Assembly (NCBI GenBank): GCA_025964325.1
Contig: JAOPZA010000229.1
Span: 1-33,343, forward strand
Direction of reading: 5' to 3'
From: Conexibacter sp.
Lineage (GTDB): Bacteria > Actinomycetota > Thermoleophilia > Solirubrobacterales > Solirubrobacteraceae
Length of the DNA: 33,343 bases
The position numbers and the translations under genes were made by a program. The notes beneath the pieces are model-generated. The model did no database searches. It saw only the letters and a list, made by a program, of their open reading frames with translations, and was not told the DNA's origin. The number at the start of each line of letters is the position of its first letter. The first letter of the stretch is position 1. This document shows, in pieces, positions 1-8,146 of the stretch.

Positions 1-2
1 CG

Positions 3-185
3 AGCGTTCCGCACAGCGTGGCGGTGAAGGGCAACGGCGTGAACGGAGTCTCGCCGCAGGGCTCGGTCGGTCAGGGTCAGGACGCGAGAGTGACGGCGAC
101 CCTGAAGCCCGGCAGCTACACCTTCTACTGCCCCGTGCCCGGCCACGAGGCCGCCGGCATGAAGGGGACGCTGACCGTCAGATGA
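3..185 (+). CDS. Cupredoxin-domain protein (plastocyanin-like), C-terminal part only
   Basis: The open frame enters from the left edge and ends with TGA at 183-185, so only the last 60 residues are visible. They contain the complete set of type-1 copper ligands in the usual spacing: a His in VPHSV, then Cys, His and Met in FYCPVPGHEAAGM. The segment ends KGTLTV, a typical plastocyanin/azurin-like final beta strand. Such domains bind one mononuclear blue copper and carry single electrons outside the cytoplasmic membrane; here the signal peptide and any other domain lie outside the window. It converges on the marR gene, with 43 bp between the stops. Its redox partner cannot be told from this fragment. 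Confidence 0.85.
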   Translation, partial: SVPHSVAVKGNGVNGVSPQGSVGQGQDARVTATLKPGSYTFYCPVPGHEAAGMKGTLTVR

Positions 186-194
186 GGTCGAGCA

Positions 195-210
195 CCCGGG
201 CCCGCCCGGG
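195..210. terminator. Short GC hairpin between convergent stops
   Basis: A perfect 6-bp dyad, CCCGGG-cccg-CCCGGG, lies in the 43-bp gap between the cupredoxin stop and the marR stop. Its position between convergent genes suggests a bidirectional terminator. No T-tract follows on either strand, so the call is weak. Confidence 0.35.
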
Positions 211-228
211 GACCGCGGCCGGAGGCGC

Positions 229-744
229 TCACGCCTGTGGGTCGGGCCCTTCGGTCGCGAGCAGCAGGTCGCGCAGGTCGGCGGAGAGGCGCCGCTGCAG
301 GCCGCGGTCGATCGCCGCGAAGATCTCCTGCTCGGCGGCGTTGTTCGCCTCGATCACCTGCAGTGCGCGGGCGACGCCGCTGGGCGTGATCGTGACGAGC
401 ACCTGGCGCCGGTCGTCGGGATCGACGTCGCGTCTGACGTGACCTTCGCGTTCCAGCCGGGCGATCCGATTCGTGATCGCGCCGGACGTGAGCTGCGCGA
501 TGTCCTGCAGCTCGCCCATCGTGATCGCGCCCTCGCTGCGGCGGATCGCGCAGAGGATCTCGAGCTCCCACAGCTCGATCCCCTGCGGCGCCAGCCGCCG
601 GCGCACCTCCGTGTCGACGTGGTGGGCCGCTCGTCGCAGCCGCCACGCGACCGACTTCGTCGTCAGGTCGCGCCCGGGCGCGAGCTCGAGGATGAACGCG
701 AGCATCGAGTCGACGCGGTCGGGTACGGAGTCAGCTCGTGACAT
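229..744 (-). CDS. MarR-family transcriptional regulator
   Basis: A 171-residue protein of normal MarR length, with an N-terminal dimerisation helix, a winged helix-turn-helix in the middle (the stretch around IRRSEGAITMGELQD and LTSGAITNRIARLE) and the beta-wing with RRDVDPDDRRQ, typical of MarR. The family represses divergent efflux or stress genes and is released by phenolic or other small ligands. I chose the ATG at 744 rather than the in-frame TTG at 777, because it is a better start codon with a weak GGA upstream and leaves the operator-like dyad non-coding. It is divergent from an MFS exporter 66 bp away, the classic arrangement for a repressor controlling itself and a pump. The ligand is not predictable. 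Confidence 0.9.
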   Translation of the reverse strand: MSRADSVPDRVDSMLAFILELAPGRDLTTKSVAWRLRRAAHHVDTEVRRRLAPQGIELWELEILCAIRRSEGAITMGELQDIAQLTSGAITNRIARLEREGHVRRDVDPDDRRQVLVTITPSGVARALQVIEANNAAEQEIFAAIDRGLQRRLSADLRDLLLATEGPDPQA

Positions 745-751
745 CCCATCC

Positions 752-773
752 GATTCTATCAACGCAAAGAATC
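752..773. promoter_or_regulatory. Operator-like inverted repeat between marR and the MFS gene
   Basis: GATTCT (752-757) and AGAATC (768-773) form a perfect 6-bp inverted repeat with a 10-bp spacer. It sits in the 66-bp divergent intergenic region, so one bound MarR dimer could block both genes. A TCAACG hexamer also occurs twice here, at 759-764 and 774-779. The spacing between half-site centres (16 bp) is longer than in many MarR sites. Confidence 0.5.
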
Positions 774-810
774 TCAACGTTCATGTACCTGCTAGCTTCG
801 CGGTCGGACG

Positions 811-2307
811 ATGAGCGACGAAAGGCCTGAGCGGATGGCGGAAGCGGCGAGCAGTCGGGGCGCGGATCGCGCCGAGCGCACGCGAGCAGCGGACGGCGCG
901 AGGGCCGAGGGCGCGCGCGCCCAGCGCGCCGTCGCGCTGACGATCGCCCTTGCGGTCCTCGGCGTCTTCGTGACGTACGTGCCGATCACCGCGGTCAGCG
1001 TCTCGCTGACGACGATCCGTGCGGCGACGGGCGCCTCGACCGCAGACCTGCAGTGGGTGACCGACGGCTACATCATCCCGATGGCGGCGATGATCCTCTC
1101 GGCCGGCGTCTTCGGCGACCTCCACGGCCGTCGCCGCGTCTACCTGATCGGCATGGCGCTGACCGTGCTCGGCGCGACGACCGCCGCGCTCGGCAGCACG
1201 CTCGGCGGGAAGGACGCGCTGCACGTCCTGTGGGTCGGTCAGGCGATCACCGGCGCCGGCGCCGGGCTGCTGCTGCCGACGACTCTCGCGCTGATCGCCC
1301 ACGCCGTGCCCGACCTGCGCGCCCGCGCGCGCTTCGTCGCGCTGTGGGCGACCGGACTCGTGCTCGGCCTCGCCGTCGGGCCGCTGATCTCGGGGGTGAT
1401 CCTCGAACACGCGTCGTGGGGCTGGATCTTCGTGCCGGTCGCGGTGCTCGCGGTCATCGCCGGCGGCCTCGCCGCGCTGCGACTGCCGGAGTCGAAGGCG
1501 CCGGAAGGCCGCCATCTCGACTGGCCCGGTCAGATCACGGCGACGGTCGCGATCGCGACGAGCATCTTCGGCGTCATCGAAGGCGGCCAAGCCGGCTGGG
1601 GCTCGCCGAAGACGATCGCGGGACTGGCCGTTGGCGCCGTCGCGCTCGTCGCGTTCGTGCTCGTCGAGCTGCGCTCCAGCTCGCCGATCCTCGACATCGC
1701 CCTGTTTCGCTCGCCCGCGTTCAGCGCCGCCGGCTTCTCCGCGCTGATCGCCCTGTTCGCGCTCGTCGGAGCGATCTTCCTGCTGAGCCTCTTCTTCGGC
1801 ACCGCGCAACATCTCTCACCGCTGGAGATCGGCGTCCGGCTGCTCTTCATCAACGGCGTCACCGCGCTCGTGAACCCGTTCGTCGGGCGACTGCTGGCCC
1901 GCTTCCAACCGATCGCGCTGCTCTCCTTCGGGCTCGCGCTCGGGGCAGTCGCGATGTTCCTCCTGACCGCGATCGAGGCGAGCACCTCGATCGGCGGCGT
2001 GGCGTGGCGCCTCGCCGTGCTCGGCGTCGCCGACGCCTTCATGCTCAGCGCCGTCGCGGTCGCCGCGATCCACGCCGTCCCGCACCGCCTCGCCGGCATG
2101 GCGTCCGCAGCCAACACCGCCCTGCGCCAGTACGGCGCCGCGCTCGGGCCAGCCGTGCTCGGCGTCATCCTCACGAGCCGCATCGCGGGCGGCGCCGACA
2201 TGGCCCAAGCGCTGCACACCGCCCTCGTCGCCAACGGCATCCTGCTGCTCCTCGCGGCCGTCGCCTGCGCACTGACCGCACGACACGCCGCGCGCGCGAG
2301 CGGCTGA
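811..2307 (+). CDS. MFS drug exporter, DHA2 (EmrB/QacA) type, 14 TM
   Basis: A 498-residue integral membrane protein. An Arg/Ala-rich cytoplasmic N-terminus of about 45 residues precedes the first membrane helix (TIALAVLGVFVTYVPIT). The DHA2 hallmark LQWVTDGYIIPMAA lies in TM2, motif A is GDLHGRRRVYLIG, and motif C is GAGAGLLLPTTLALI in TM5. Length and hydrophobic pattern match the 14-TM proton-antiport drug exporters rather than 12-TM members. It probably expels toxic amphiphiles using the proton gradient. The gene is divergent from marR and is presumably repressed by that protein through the dyad at 752-773. The start has only a weak upstream GGA; the long basic N-terminus could mean that translation begins slightly later. 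Substrate unknown. Confidence 0.9.
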   Translation: MSDERPERMAEAASSRGADRAERTRAADGARAEGARAQRAVALTIALAVLGVFVTYVPITAVSVSLTTIRAATGASTADLQWVTDGYIIPMAAMILSAGVFGDLHGRRRVYLIGMALTVLGATTAALGSTLGGKDALHVLWVGQAITGAGAGLLLPTTLALIAHAVPDLRARARFVALWATGLVLGLAVGPLISGVILEHASWGWIFVPVAVLAVIAGGLAALRLPESKAPEGRHLDWPGQITATVAIATSIFGVIEGGQAGWGSPKTIAGLAVGAVALVAFVLVELRSSSPILDIALFRSPAFSAAGFSALIALFALVGAIFLLSLFFGTAQHLSPLEIGVRLLFINGVTALVNPFVGRLLARFQPIALLSFGLALGAVAMFLLTAIEASTSIGGVAWRLAVLGVADAFMLSAVAVAAIHAVPHRLAGMASAANTALRQYGAALGPAVLGVILTSRIAGGADMAQALHTALVANGILLLLAAVACALTARHAARASG

Positions 2308-2334
2308 GCGCGCGCGGCGCTGTGCCATGGTCGG

Positions 2335-3162
2335 TCAGCCGGTGAACGAGCGGAACGCCCCGAGCGGGGAGGGCAGCGTCGGCGTGAACGGGTGGAAGGC
2401 GAAGGAGCGGGTCGTGTCGAAGCCCGCTCTCGCCGCCCGGCTTCTCTGGGCGAACGCCAGCAGCGCGTTGACGGCCTGGGCGATCTGCGTCCAGCGAAGC
2501 GTCCGCTCGTAGCCGTTGTTGTTGGGCGGATCGACGCTCTCGGCCCGGCCCTGGATGCCGGTGACCCGCTCGATCGGGCCGCCGTCCTGTCTCGCGACCC
2601 CCGGCGCGACGACGCGGGCGAGCGTGCGGTGGTCGCTCTCGATCCCCATGATCCGCGCCGCCGTCACGCGCAGGTCGGCCGTGCTGAACCGGCGCACGCC
2701 GACGAGGTAGGCGGCGATGAAGGCGTCCTCGAGCGATACGAGGACGTTCAGGGTCGTCCGCGCATCGGAGAACGTTCTCGGCGGATAGAAGAACGTCGTG
2801 AACGGCGACGCTCTTCTCGTGACGCTGAGCTCGAGCGCGTAGTGCGACATCTCTTCCTGGCGCGCCGCTCTGAGATAGCCCTGGTCGTCGGCGGCCAGCC
2901 GCGAGAAGAACGGAGCCGCGATGATGTTCGTGTACGTCGTCACCGCGAGCGCTTCGGCCACCTGCGCGGCCTGGAGGATCGCCAGATCGCCCGGCGTCGC
3001 CCCTTGCGCAAGCGCCGTCGCCGGCACGCCGAGCAGCGCCTCCCCCGCGACAACGCCGACTCCGCCGATCGCGGCGCCGCGGATGAACTGCCGGCGGTTC
3101 GTGCCCCCGTCCGCCGGCAGCGTCGCAATGGAGGCCCGTGGCCGCTGCAGCTGAGACGACAT
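2335..3162 (-). CDS. Tat-exported ferritin-like domain protein
   Basis: A 275-residue protein starting at the ATG at 3162, preceded by AGGAG at a 6-nt distance; a longer frame upstream is not needed. Residues 22-53 form a twin-arginine signal (NRRQFIRG, then a Gly/Ala/Val hydrophobic stretch ending ATALA). The mature part is a four-helix ferritin-like bundle of the Ferritin_2 type, with candidate diiron ligands Glu70, Glu104 and His107 (EEMSHY), Glu145, and Glu175 and His178 (ESDH). These proteins are exported folded, possibly with the metal loaded, and are often found in desiccation- or stress-related contexts; the reaction is not established. The 229 bp upstream, up to the oxidoreductase stop, hold its promoter and nothing else convincing. 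It converges on the MFS gene, with 27 bp between. Confidence 0.85.
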   Translation of the reverse strand: MSSQLQRPRASIATLPADGGTNRRQFIRGAAIGGVGVVAGEALLGVPATALAQGATPGDLAILQAAQVAEALAVTTYTNIIAAPFFSRLAADDQGYLRAARQEEMSHYALELSVTRRASPFTTFFYPPRTFSDARTTLNVLVSLEDAFIAAYLVGVRRFSTADLRVTAARIMGIESDHRTLARVVAPGVARQDGGPIERVTGIQGRAESVDPPNNNGYERTLRWTQIAQAVNALLAFAQRSRAARAGFDTTRSFAFHPFTPTLPSPLGAFRSFTG

Positions 3163-3391
3163 GATGAGCTCCTTCGGTTGGACGGTGATCCTCTCGTTTG
3201 CGGAGCATCGCACCGGGCGGATCAGGCGCGCCGCCAACGTGGCGCACGCTTGGGCGGGACGCGCGCCGCCGCCAGCGCGAGCTCGACCGCGGCGATGATC
3301 GTCTCGAGCATGCTCATCGGCGGCGTTGCACCGACGCCGGCGCCGATCGCGACGACCGCCGTCTCCTCGCCGATGACGTCGTCGTGTGGCC

Positions 3392-5071
3392 TCAGTCGGC
3401 CAGCACGTCGTGCGCGAACCGCACGACCATCGCGCCGTCGCCGACCGCGCCCGCCACGCGCTTGGATGCCCCTGCTCGCACGTCGCCCGCGGCGAACACG
3501 CCGGGGCGAGTCGTCTCCAGGAGATGCGGCTCGCGGTCGCTCAGCGGCCAGCAGAGATGTCCGTCGCGCTTCGCCGCGCCGCTGCCGCAGAGCAGGTATC
3601 CGGCGGCGTCGACGGCGAGGATCCCGGTCGCCGCCTCGGTGCACGGGTCCGCCCCGATCATCACGAAGACGGCCGTCGACGCAACCTGCTCGACGCTGCC
3701 GTCGCGGCGGTCGACGAGGCTCACGGACTCGACGGTCGCCGAGCCGTGCACGGCAGAGACCTCGGTCTCGGTCCTGACCTCGATCCGCGGCGAGCGCTCG
3801 ATCCGATCGACGAGGTAGCGCGACATCGTCGACTTCAGCGCCGTGCCGCGGACGACGACGCGGACGCTGCGGGCACGCGAAGCGAGGTGGACCGCCGCCT
3901 GGCCGGCAGAGTTGCCACCGCCGACGACGACCACGTCCTCGCCGCGGCAGCGCTCCGCGTCGGTCGCCATCGCCGCGTGGTACACCCCGGCGCCGCGGAA
4001 GCGGTCGACGCCGTCCGCCTGCAGCTCCCGCCAGCGGGCGCCCGTCGCCATCACGACGCAGCGAGCGAGGACGTGCTGGCCGTCGTCGAGGTCGACGCGC
4101 ACCAGTCCCTCGGGCCCGTCGGCCAGCTCGACCGCCCGGTGGAAGCTGGAGAGCACCGCGTCGAAGCGGCGCGCCTGCAACGTCGCCTTGCGCGTCAGCT
4201 CGGTCCCCGAGATCCCGGTCGGGAAGCCGAGGTAGTTCTCGATCCGCGTGCTCGTGCCGGCCTGGCCGCCAGGCGCCCATGCCTCGGCCACGAGCGTCCG
4301 CAACCCTTCCGAGCCGCCGTACACCGCGGCCGCCAGCCCGGCCGGGCCGGCGCCCAGCACGACGACGTCGAAGCGTTCCCCGTCGACCTCGGCGCGCAGG
4401 CCGAGCGACCGCGCGACCTGGGCGGCGGACGGGTTGCGCATCACGGTCGTGGCGTGGACGAGCACCGGCGTCTCCGAGCGCGGGATGTCGAGCCACTCGA
4501 GCAGCGCCGCGCTCTCGGCGTCGGTGTCCACGTCGTAGGCGCGCACGGGCAGCAGGTTGCGCTCGAGCAGGTCGCGCACCTCGAACGCCCGCCGGGAGCC
4601 ACGCGGCGCGATCAGGCGCATGACGCCGTTTCCCTCGGCCTCGTGCCACGTACGCCTCGCCAGCAGCGTGCGGAAGACGTGTTCGCCGAACTCGGGCCAG
4701 CGCGCGAGCATCTCGCGCAAGCCGGATCTGTCGAAGGCGATCACGTCCGTCGGCTCGACCGCCACGCAGGCGCTGATCGTCGGCTCGCCGGTGAACGCGG
4801 CGATGTCGCCGATGAACGTACGGCTGTCGGCCTGCGCGACGTAGACGTCCTTGCCGGGCTTGCGGTCGACGAACTCGACGAGCCCGTGCACGATCACGTA
4901 GAACGGCGCGTCACGGACGGCGTGCTCGTAGAGCACGGCGCCGGGCTCGAACGCAAGCCGCTCGCCGCGCTCGGCCAACCACGTCAGCTTGGCGTCCGAG
5001 AGCCGGGGGAAGAGCACCTCGTCGTCGAGATCGGGAAACCGCTCGCTGCGAATCACCTGCGTCGTCGCCAC
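3392..5071 (-). CDS. Cyclic-nucleotide-binding domain fused to thioredoxin-reductase-like flavoprotein
   Basis: A 559-residue three-part protein. Residues about 15-140 form a cNMP-binding/Crp-type beta-barrel. Residues about 160-225 look like a degenerate thioredoxin/glutaredoxin-fold linker (DLLERNLLPV, then TPVLV). From about 235 a thioredoxin-reductase fold follows, with an FAD site GAGPAGLAAA, the GGQAGTSTRIENYLGFP motif, an NADPH site GGGNSAGQAA at 384-393, and the closing GVFAAGDVR. The usual redox CxxC is absent: the equivalent region reads YHAAMATDAERC (364-375). It is therefore unlikely to reduce thioredoxin by dithiol exchange. This domain fusion recurs in bacteria and is usually annotated as an FAD-dependent oxidoreductase. 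The start is GTG with no obvious ribosome-binding site, possibly leaderless. A cytoplasmic sensor-enzyme is likely; its substrate is unknown. Confidence 0.88.
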   Translation of the reverse strand: MATTQVIRSERFPDLDDEVLFPRLSDAKLTWLAERGERLAFEPGAVLYEHAVRDAPFYVIVHGLVEFVDRKPGKDVYVAQADSRTFIGDIAAFTGEPTISACVAVEPTDVIAFDRSGLREMLARWPEFGEHVFRTLLARRTWHEAEGNGVMRLIAPRGSRRAFEVRDLLERNLLPVRAYDVDTDAESAALLEWLDIPRSETPVLVHATTVMRNPSAAQVARSLGLRAEVDGERFDVVVLGAGPAGLAAAVYGGSEGLRTLVAEAWAPGGQAGTSTRIENYLGFPTGISGTELTRKATLQARRFDAVLSSFHRAVELADGPEGLVRVDLDDGQHVLARCVVMATGARWRELQADGVDRFRGAGVYHAAMATDAERCRGEDVVVVGGGNSAGQAAVHLASRARSVRVVVRGTALKSTMSRYLVDRIERSPRIEVRTETEVSAVHGSATVESVSLVDRRDGSVEQVASTAVFVMIGADPCTEAATGILAVDAAGYLLCGSGAAKRDGHLCWPLSDREPHLLETTRPGVFAAGDVRAGASKRVAGAVGDGAMVVRFAHDVLAD

Positions 5072-5154
5072 ACACAGAGGCTAGCGCCAGGCGACGCTGC
5101 CGCCGGCACGCGAACGAGCCGACAGGCGATTGGAGCGCAGCCGTGCGCCAACCA

Positions 5155-5227
5155 CGTTGCGTCCGCTTCGCGTGGGGCGGCGAGCCGCGGCTTCTGCCGC
5201 AGGCGAGTGGCTGCTTCTGACGCAACG
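5155..5227 (-). terminator. Nested hairpin just downstream of the glycosidase stop
   Basis: A perfect 9-bp inverted repeat, CGTTGCGTC (5155-5163) and GACGCAACG (5219-5227), encloses a second stem, GCCGCGGC-ttct-GCCGCaGGC, of 8 bp with one bulged base. On the minus strand it begins about 30 nt after the stop of the glycosidase gene, so it could end the sugar-uptake operon. It has no T-tract, and it also lies about 84 bp upstream of the oxidoreductase start, so an mRNA leader or small structured RNA remains possible. Confidence 0.4.
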
Positions 5228-5256
5228 ACGTCGACCAGGGCTCCCGCCGCTATTGA

Positions 5257-8136
5257 TCAGGTCTTCGGTGTGCGGCTCGCGACCGGGATGCGGACCTCGA
5301 CGACGTGGGACCGCGTGAGCGTCGGGGCTCCGGCGAGCCCGCTCGGCTGAAGGCCGTCCTGGTAGGGCGTGCCGGCGTAATAGCGGTTCGCGGCGGCACT
5401 GGCGACGGCGAACTCGAGCTCGTTCCCCCGCTCGCGCAGCGCTTCGCAGGGCACGACGAGCCGGTACGGCGACCAGCCGCGCATCCCGAGCGGCACGTCG
5501 TTGAGACGGGCCTCGACCGCGCAGTGCACCGCTGGCAGCTCGAGCGTCCAGGGACCCGCCTCGGGATCGCCGGGCAGGTCGAAGGTACAGCGGTAGACGC
5601 CGACCCCTGCGAACGTCTCGAGGCCCTGCAGCTCCCAGCCGCGGTCGACGAGGATCGGCACGCCGGGACCGTCGCCGATCGCGAGCGTCCACCCGTCCGA
5701 CAGCTCGCACGCGGGTGCGTCCGCCGCGCGGGCGATCGTCACGGTCGAGGTCGTGCCCCCGGCGTGGCGGACCGTCAGCGACGTCGATGCGACGGTGGAC
5801 GCCACCGTTCGCACGACGAGATCGACCCCGTCCTCGCGCACGTCCTCGACGGGCGTGGGGCAGTCGCTCAGCGACGCGGCCGGTGACTCCGGCGTGAGCA
5901 GCAGGCACGCGACCTCCCCCGGCTCGACGTCGATCGAGACGCGCGTGCCGGCGCCGCTCGGGACGCTCCAGGGCCACGACTGCCGGCTCCCGAGCTCGGG
6001 CCGCCAACGCTCGGCCCGCACGGTCCTCCCCATCTCCACCGTGACGCGGCGCCGGGAAGGGCCGTCGTTGAGGAGCGCGATCCGCCAGCCGTCCGCGTCC
6101 CGGCCGACCCAGCGGTAGACCACGCCGGCGCCCTCACCAACGTCGATCCGCGGACCCCCGTCGAGATCGATCAGCGCGTCGAGCAGCACCGGCGGGATGC
6201 CGCGCCCGTCACCGCCGTCGGTCGAGAGCGCGGCGACGCGACGAGCGAGCAGCGGGTCGGCTCCTCCGTCCGCGGTCGCGCCGGGGAGCGGTGCCGACGC
6301 GACGACGACACCGCCGTCGTCGACGAGCCGCTCCAACACACCGACGGTCGCAGCCGACGCGAACGTCGTCACGCCCGGGAGGATCACGGCGCGGTACCCG
6401 TGGTCGCCGAACCACGCTCTGCCGTCGCGCACGTGGTGTCTCGCAAGCTGGCGCTCGTCGACGAGGTCGAAGCCGACGCCAGCGGCGCTCAGCAGCTCCG
6501 CCCATGCACCTACGAGCTCGGCGTGGACGTGGTGCGGGCCCTCGGCCCAGGCCGTGTGGAGCGGGTACAGCAGCGCGACCTCGCGCACCGGCTCGCCGCC
6601 GTCGATGAACGCGGACAGGCGGGCGGACTCGGTCGCGAAGCTGGCGTGATGGCGGAACCACGGCTCGAAGTTGATGCCCGGAGGGAAGTCGAAGCGCGGG
6701 TTCGTGAAGCCTTCGACGTCCGTGTCGGTACCGTCGGTCTGGAAATAGGCGTGGAAGAGGAACTGGCGTGCGCCGAGCAGATGGTGCCGCAGCGCCTGCA
6801 TGCGCAGCTCGCCGAGCGTCAGCTCCCACGTGCCGGCTGCGACGGGTCCCGGGCGGCCCGGACGGCAGGCGTACTGCTCGACGATGCAGCGCGAGCGTCC
6901 GTGCGCGCGCGCGACGGAGTCGCCGAGCTTGGCGCCGAGCTGCGGCGCGGAGTCCGACGCGTCGACGGTGGTGTGCGTGCGGTGGCGCTCGACGCGGAAG
7001 CAGTCGAGCCCGAAGTTCGTGCGGCCGTCGATGTCGGGAAAGCCGCCGTCGAGGCTCCAGCCGCCGACGTGCGCGAGCAGCTCGTGGCCGGCGAGCCCGA
7101 CGCCGTGCGCCGCGGTCCAGTCGGCGAGCGTCCCGAGGAAGCTGTCGATCCCGCGACGGCTGTAGGCGTCGAAGAACGAGCAGCGCAGGAGCGCCGTCAG
7201 CGGACCGACGTCGTCGATCAACGCGAGCAGCAGCGTGCCGAGCGGCCGGCGCTGCTCGCGCGCGAGCTCCGCCCCGAAGCGCTCGTGCCACATCAGGCTG
7301 TTGCCGACGTCGCCGCGACGCTGCGTCCAGTCGTAGAAGCCGCCGTACGGGTGGTCGAAGAAGAAGTAGCGGATCGGGTCGCCGAGCAGGCCGGCGCACG
7401 CCTGCGCGTAGGGCTCGTAGGAGACCTCGACGAATCGCCGCGCCGCCGCCGGGTCGAGGTAGTTCACGAGCCGCGAGCTCGCGCAGCGCGCGCTGACGAA
7501 GCTCGTCACCGTCCACCCGTCCGGGATCGGCGCCGCCGGGTCGATCCGCGTCTCGCAGCCGTCCGGCCGTCCGTCGACGGCGGCCCAGCCGGTCACGTCG
7601 ATCAGCTCGTCGGGATCCCCGACGGACGGCGGGTGCGCGACGGCGGCGACGAGCGTCCAGTCCGCCCACGTCGGCCGAGCGCCCTCGTAGACCCACGACA
7701 TCACCGCCGCGCCGAGGCTCTGCAGGAACTCCGAGCCGATGCCGCCGACCGAGCAGACGACGCGCCCGTCGCGGCGCTCGGCGGTCGACCACAGCAGATG
7801 CCGCTCGCGCAGGTGATCGGCGCCGGCCACGGTGCGGCCGCCGGCGTGCCCGCTGATCCAGTTGTAGTCGTCGTAGACGCCGACCTCGAGGCCGGCTGCC
7901 GCCGCCGCCTGCACCGCCGTGCGGTAGGCGGACAGGTACGCGGGGCTCAGGTACGCCTCGCGCGGGAACGAGAGGCGCGCCTGCACGAGCACCGTCGAGT
8001 AGCCGGCCGCCGCGATCTCGCGCGTCTGGCGCACGGCCTCCTGCGGCGTCGGGAGGCTGCTCCAGAACCAGTAGGCGGCAGGACGGACCGCGGGAGGAGG
8101 ATCGTGGAACCGCCCGCGGTCCGTCGCCGTGCTCAT
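5257..8136 (-). CDS. Glycoside hydrolase, GH106 (alpha-L-rhamnosidase)-like, cytoplasmic
   Basis: A 959-residue enzyme. The N-terminus (RPAAYWFWSSLPTPQEA, then a helix and GYSTVLVQAR) matches the first strand and helix of the GH106-type TIM barrel, followed by YDDYNWISGHAGG. A long catalytic barrel runs to about residue 600, a beta-rich part follows, and the last 200 residues form a galactose-binding-like sandwich (GVGVYRCTFDLPG, LNDVPLGMRGWSPYRL). Family members release terminal alpha-L-rhamnose from pectin fragments or plant glycosides. There is no signal peptide, so it should act on an imported glycoside. The gene starts 10 bp after the binding-protein stop and closes the ABC operon. The barrel assignment is good; the exact sugar is uncertain, because a ribokinase-type enzyme accompanies it rather than rhamnose enzymes. 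Confidence 0.7.
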   Translation of the reverse strand: MSTATDRGRFHDPPPAVRPAAYWFWSSLPTPQEAVRQTREIAAAGYSTVLVQARLSFPREAYLSPAYLSAYRTAVQAAAAAGLEVGVYDDYNWISGHAGGRTVAGADHLRERHLLWSTAERRDGRVVCSVGGIGSEFLQSLGAAVMSWVYEGARPTWADWTLVAAVAHPPSVGDPDELIDVTGWAAVDGRPDGCETRIDPAAPIPDGWTVTSFVSARCASSRLVNYLDPAAARRFVEVSYEPYAQACAGLLGDPIRYFFFDHPYGGFYDWTQRRGDVGNSLMWHERFGAELAREQRRPLGTLLLALIDDVGPLTALLRCSFFDAYSRRGIDSFLGTLADWTAAHGVGLAGHELLAHVGGWSLDGGFPDIDGRTNFGLDCFRVERHRTHTTVDASDSAPQLGAKLGDSVARAHGRSRCIVEQYACRPGRPGPVAAGTWELTLGELRMQALRHHLLGARQFLFHAYFQTDGTDTDVEGFTNPRFDFPPGINFEPWFRHHASFATESARLSAFIDGGEPVREVALLYPLHTAWAEGPHHVHAELVGAWAELLSAAGVGFDLVDERQLARHHVRDGRAWFGDHGYRAVILPGVTTFASAATVGVLERLVDDGGVVVASAPLPGATADGGADPLLARRVAALSTDGGDGRGIPPVLLDALIDLDGGPRIDVGEGAGVVYRWVGRDADGWRIALLNDGPSRRRVTVEMGRTVRAERWRPELGSRQSWPWSVPSGAGTRVSIDVEPGEVACLLLTPESPAASLSDCPTPVEDVREDGVDLVVRTVASTVASTSLTVRHAGGTTSTVTIARAADAPACELSDGWTLAIGDGPGVPILVDRGWELQGLETFAGVGVYRCTFDLPGDPEAGPWTLELPAVHCAVEARLNDVPLGMRGWSPYRLVVPCEALRERGNELEFAVASAAANRYYAGTPYQDGLQPSGLAGAPTLTRSHVVEVRIPVASRTPKT

Positions 8137-8146
8137 CGCTCGCCGC

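Noticed and set aside
3222-3317. Possible 31-residue minus-strand peptide between the oxidoreductase and the ferritin-like gene
   Set aside because: It has an ATG and a helix-like start (MSMLETIIAAVELAL), but no ribosome-binding site, no recognisable family and high-GC bias that keeps frames open. Kept as non-coding.
5155-5227. A tRNA gene, because of the 73-nt length and paired ends
   Set aside because: No T-loop, anticodon arm or conserved tRNA bases can be fitted inside the outer stem.
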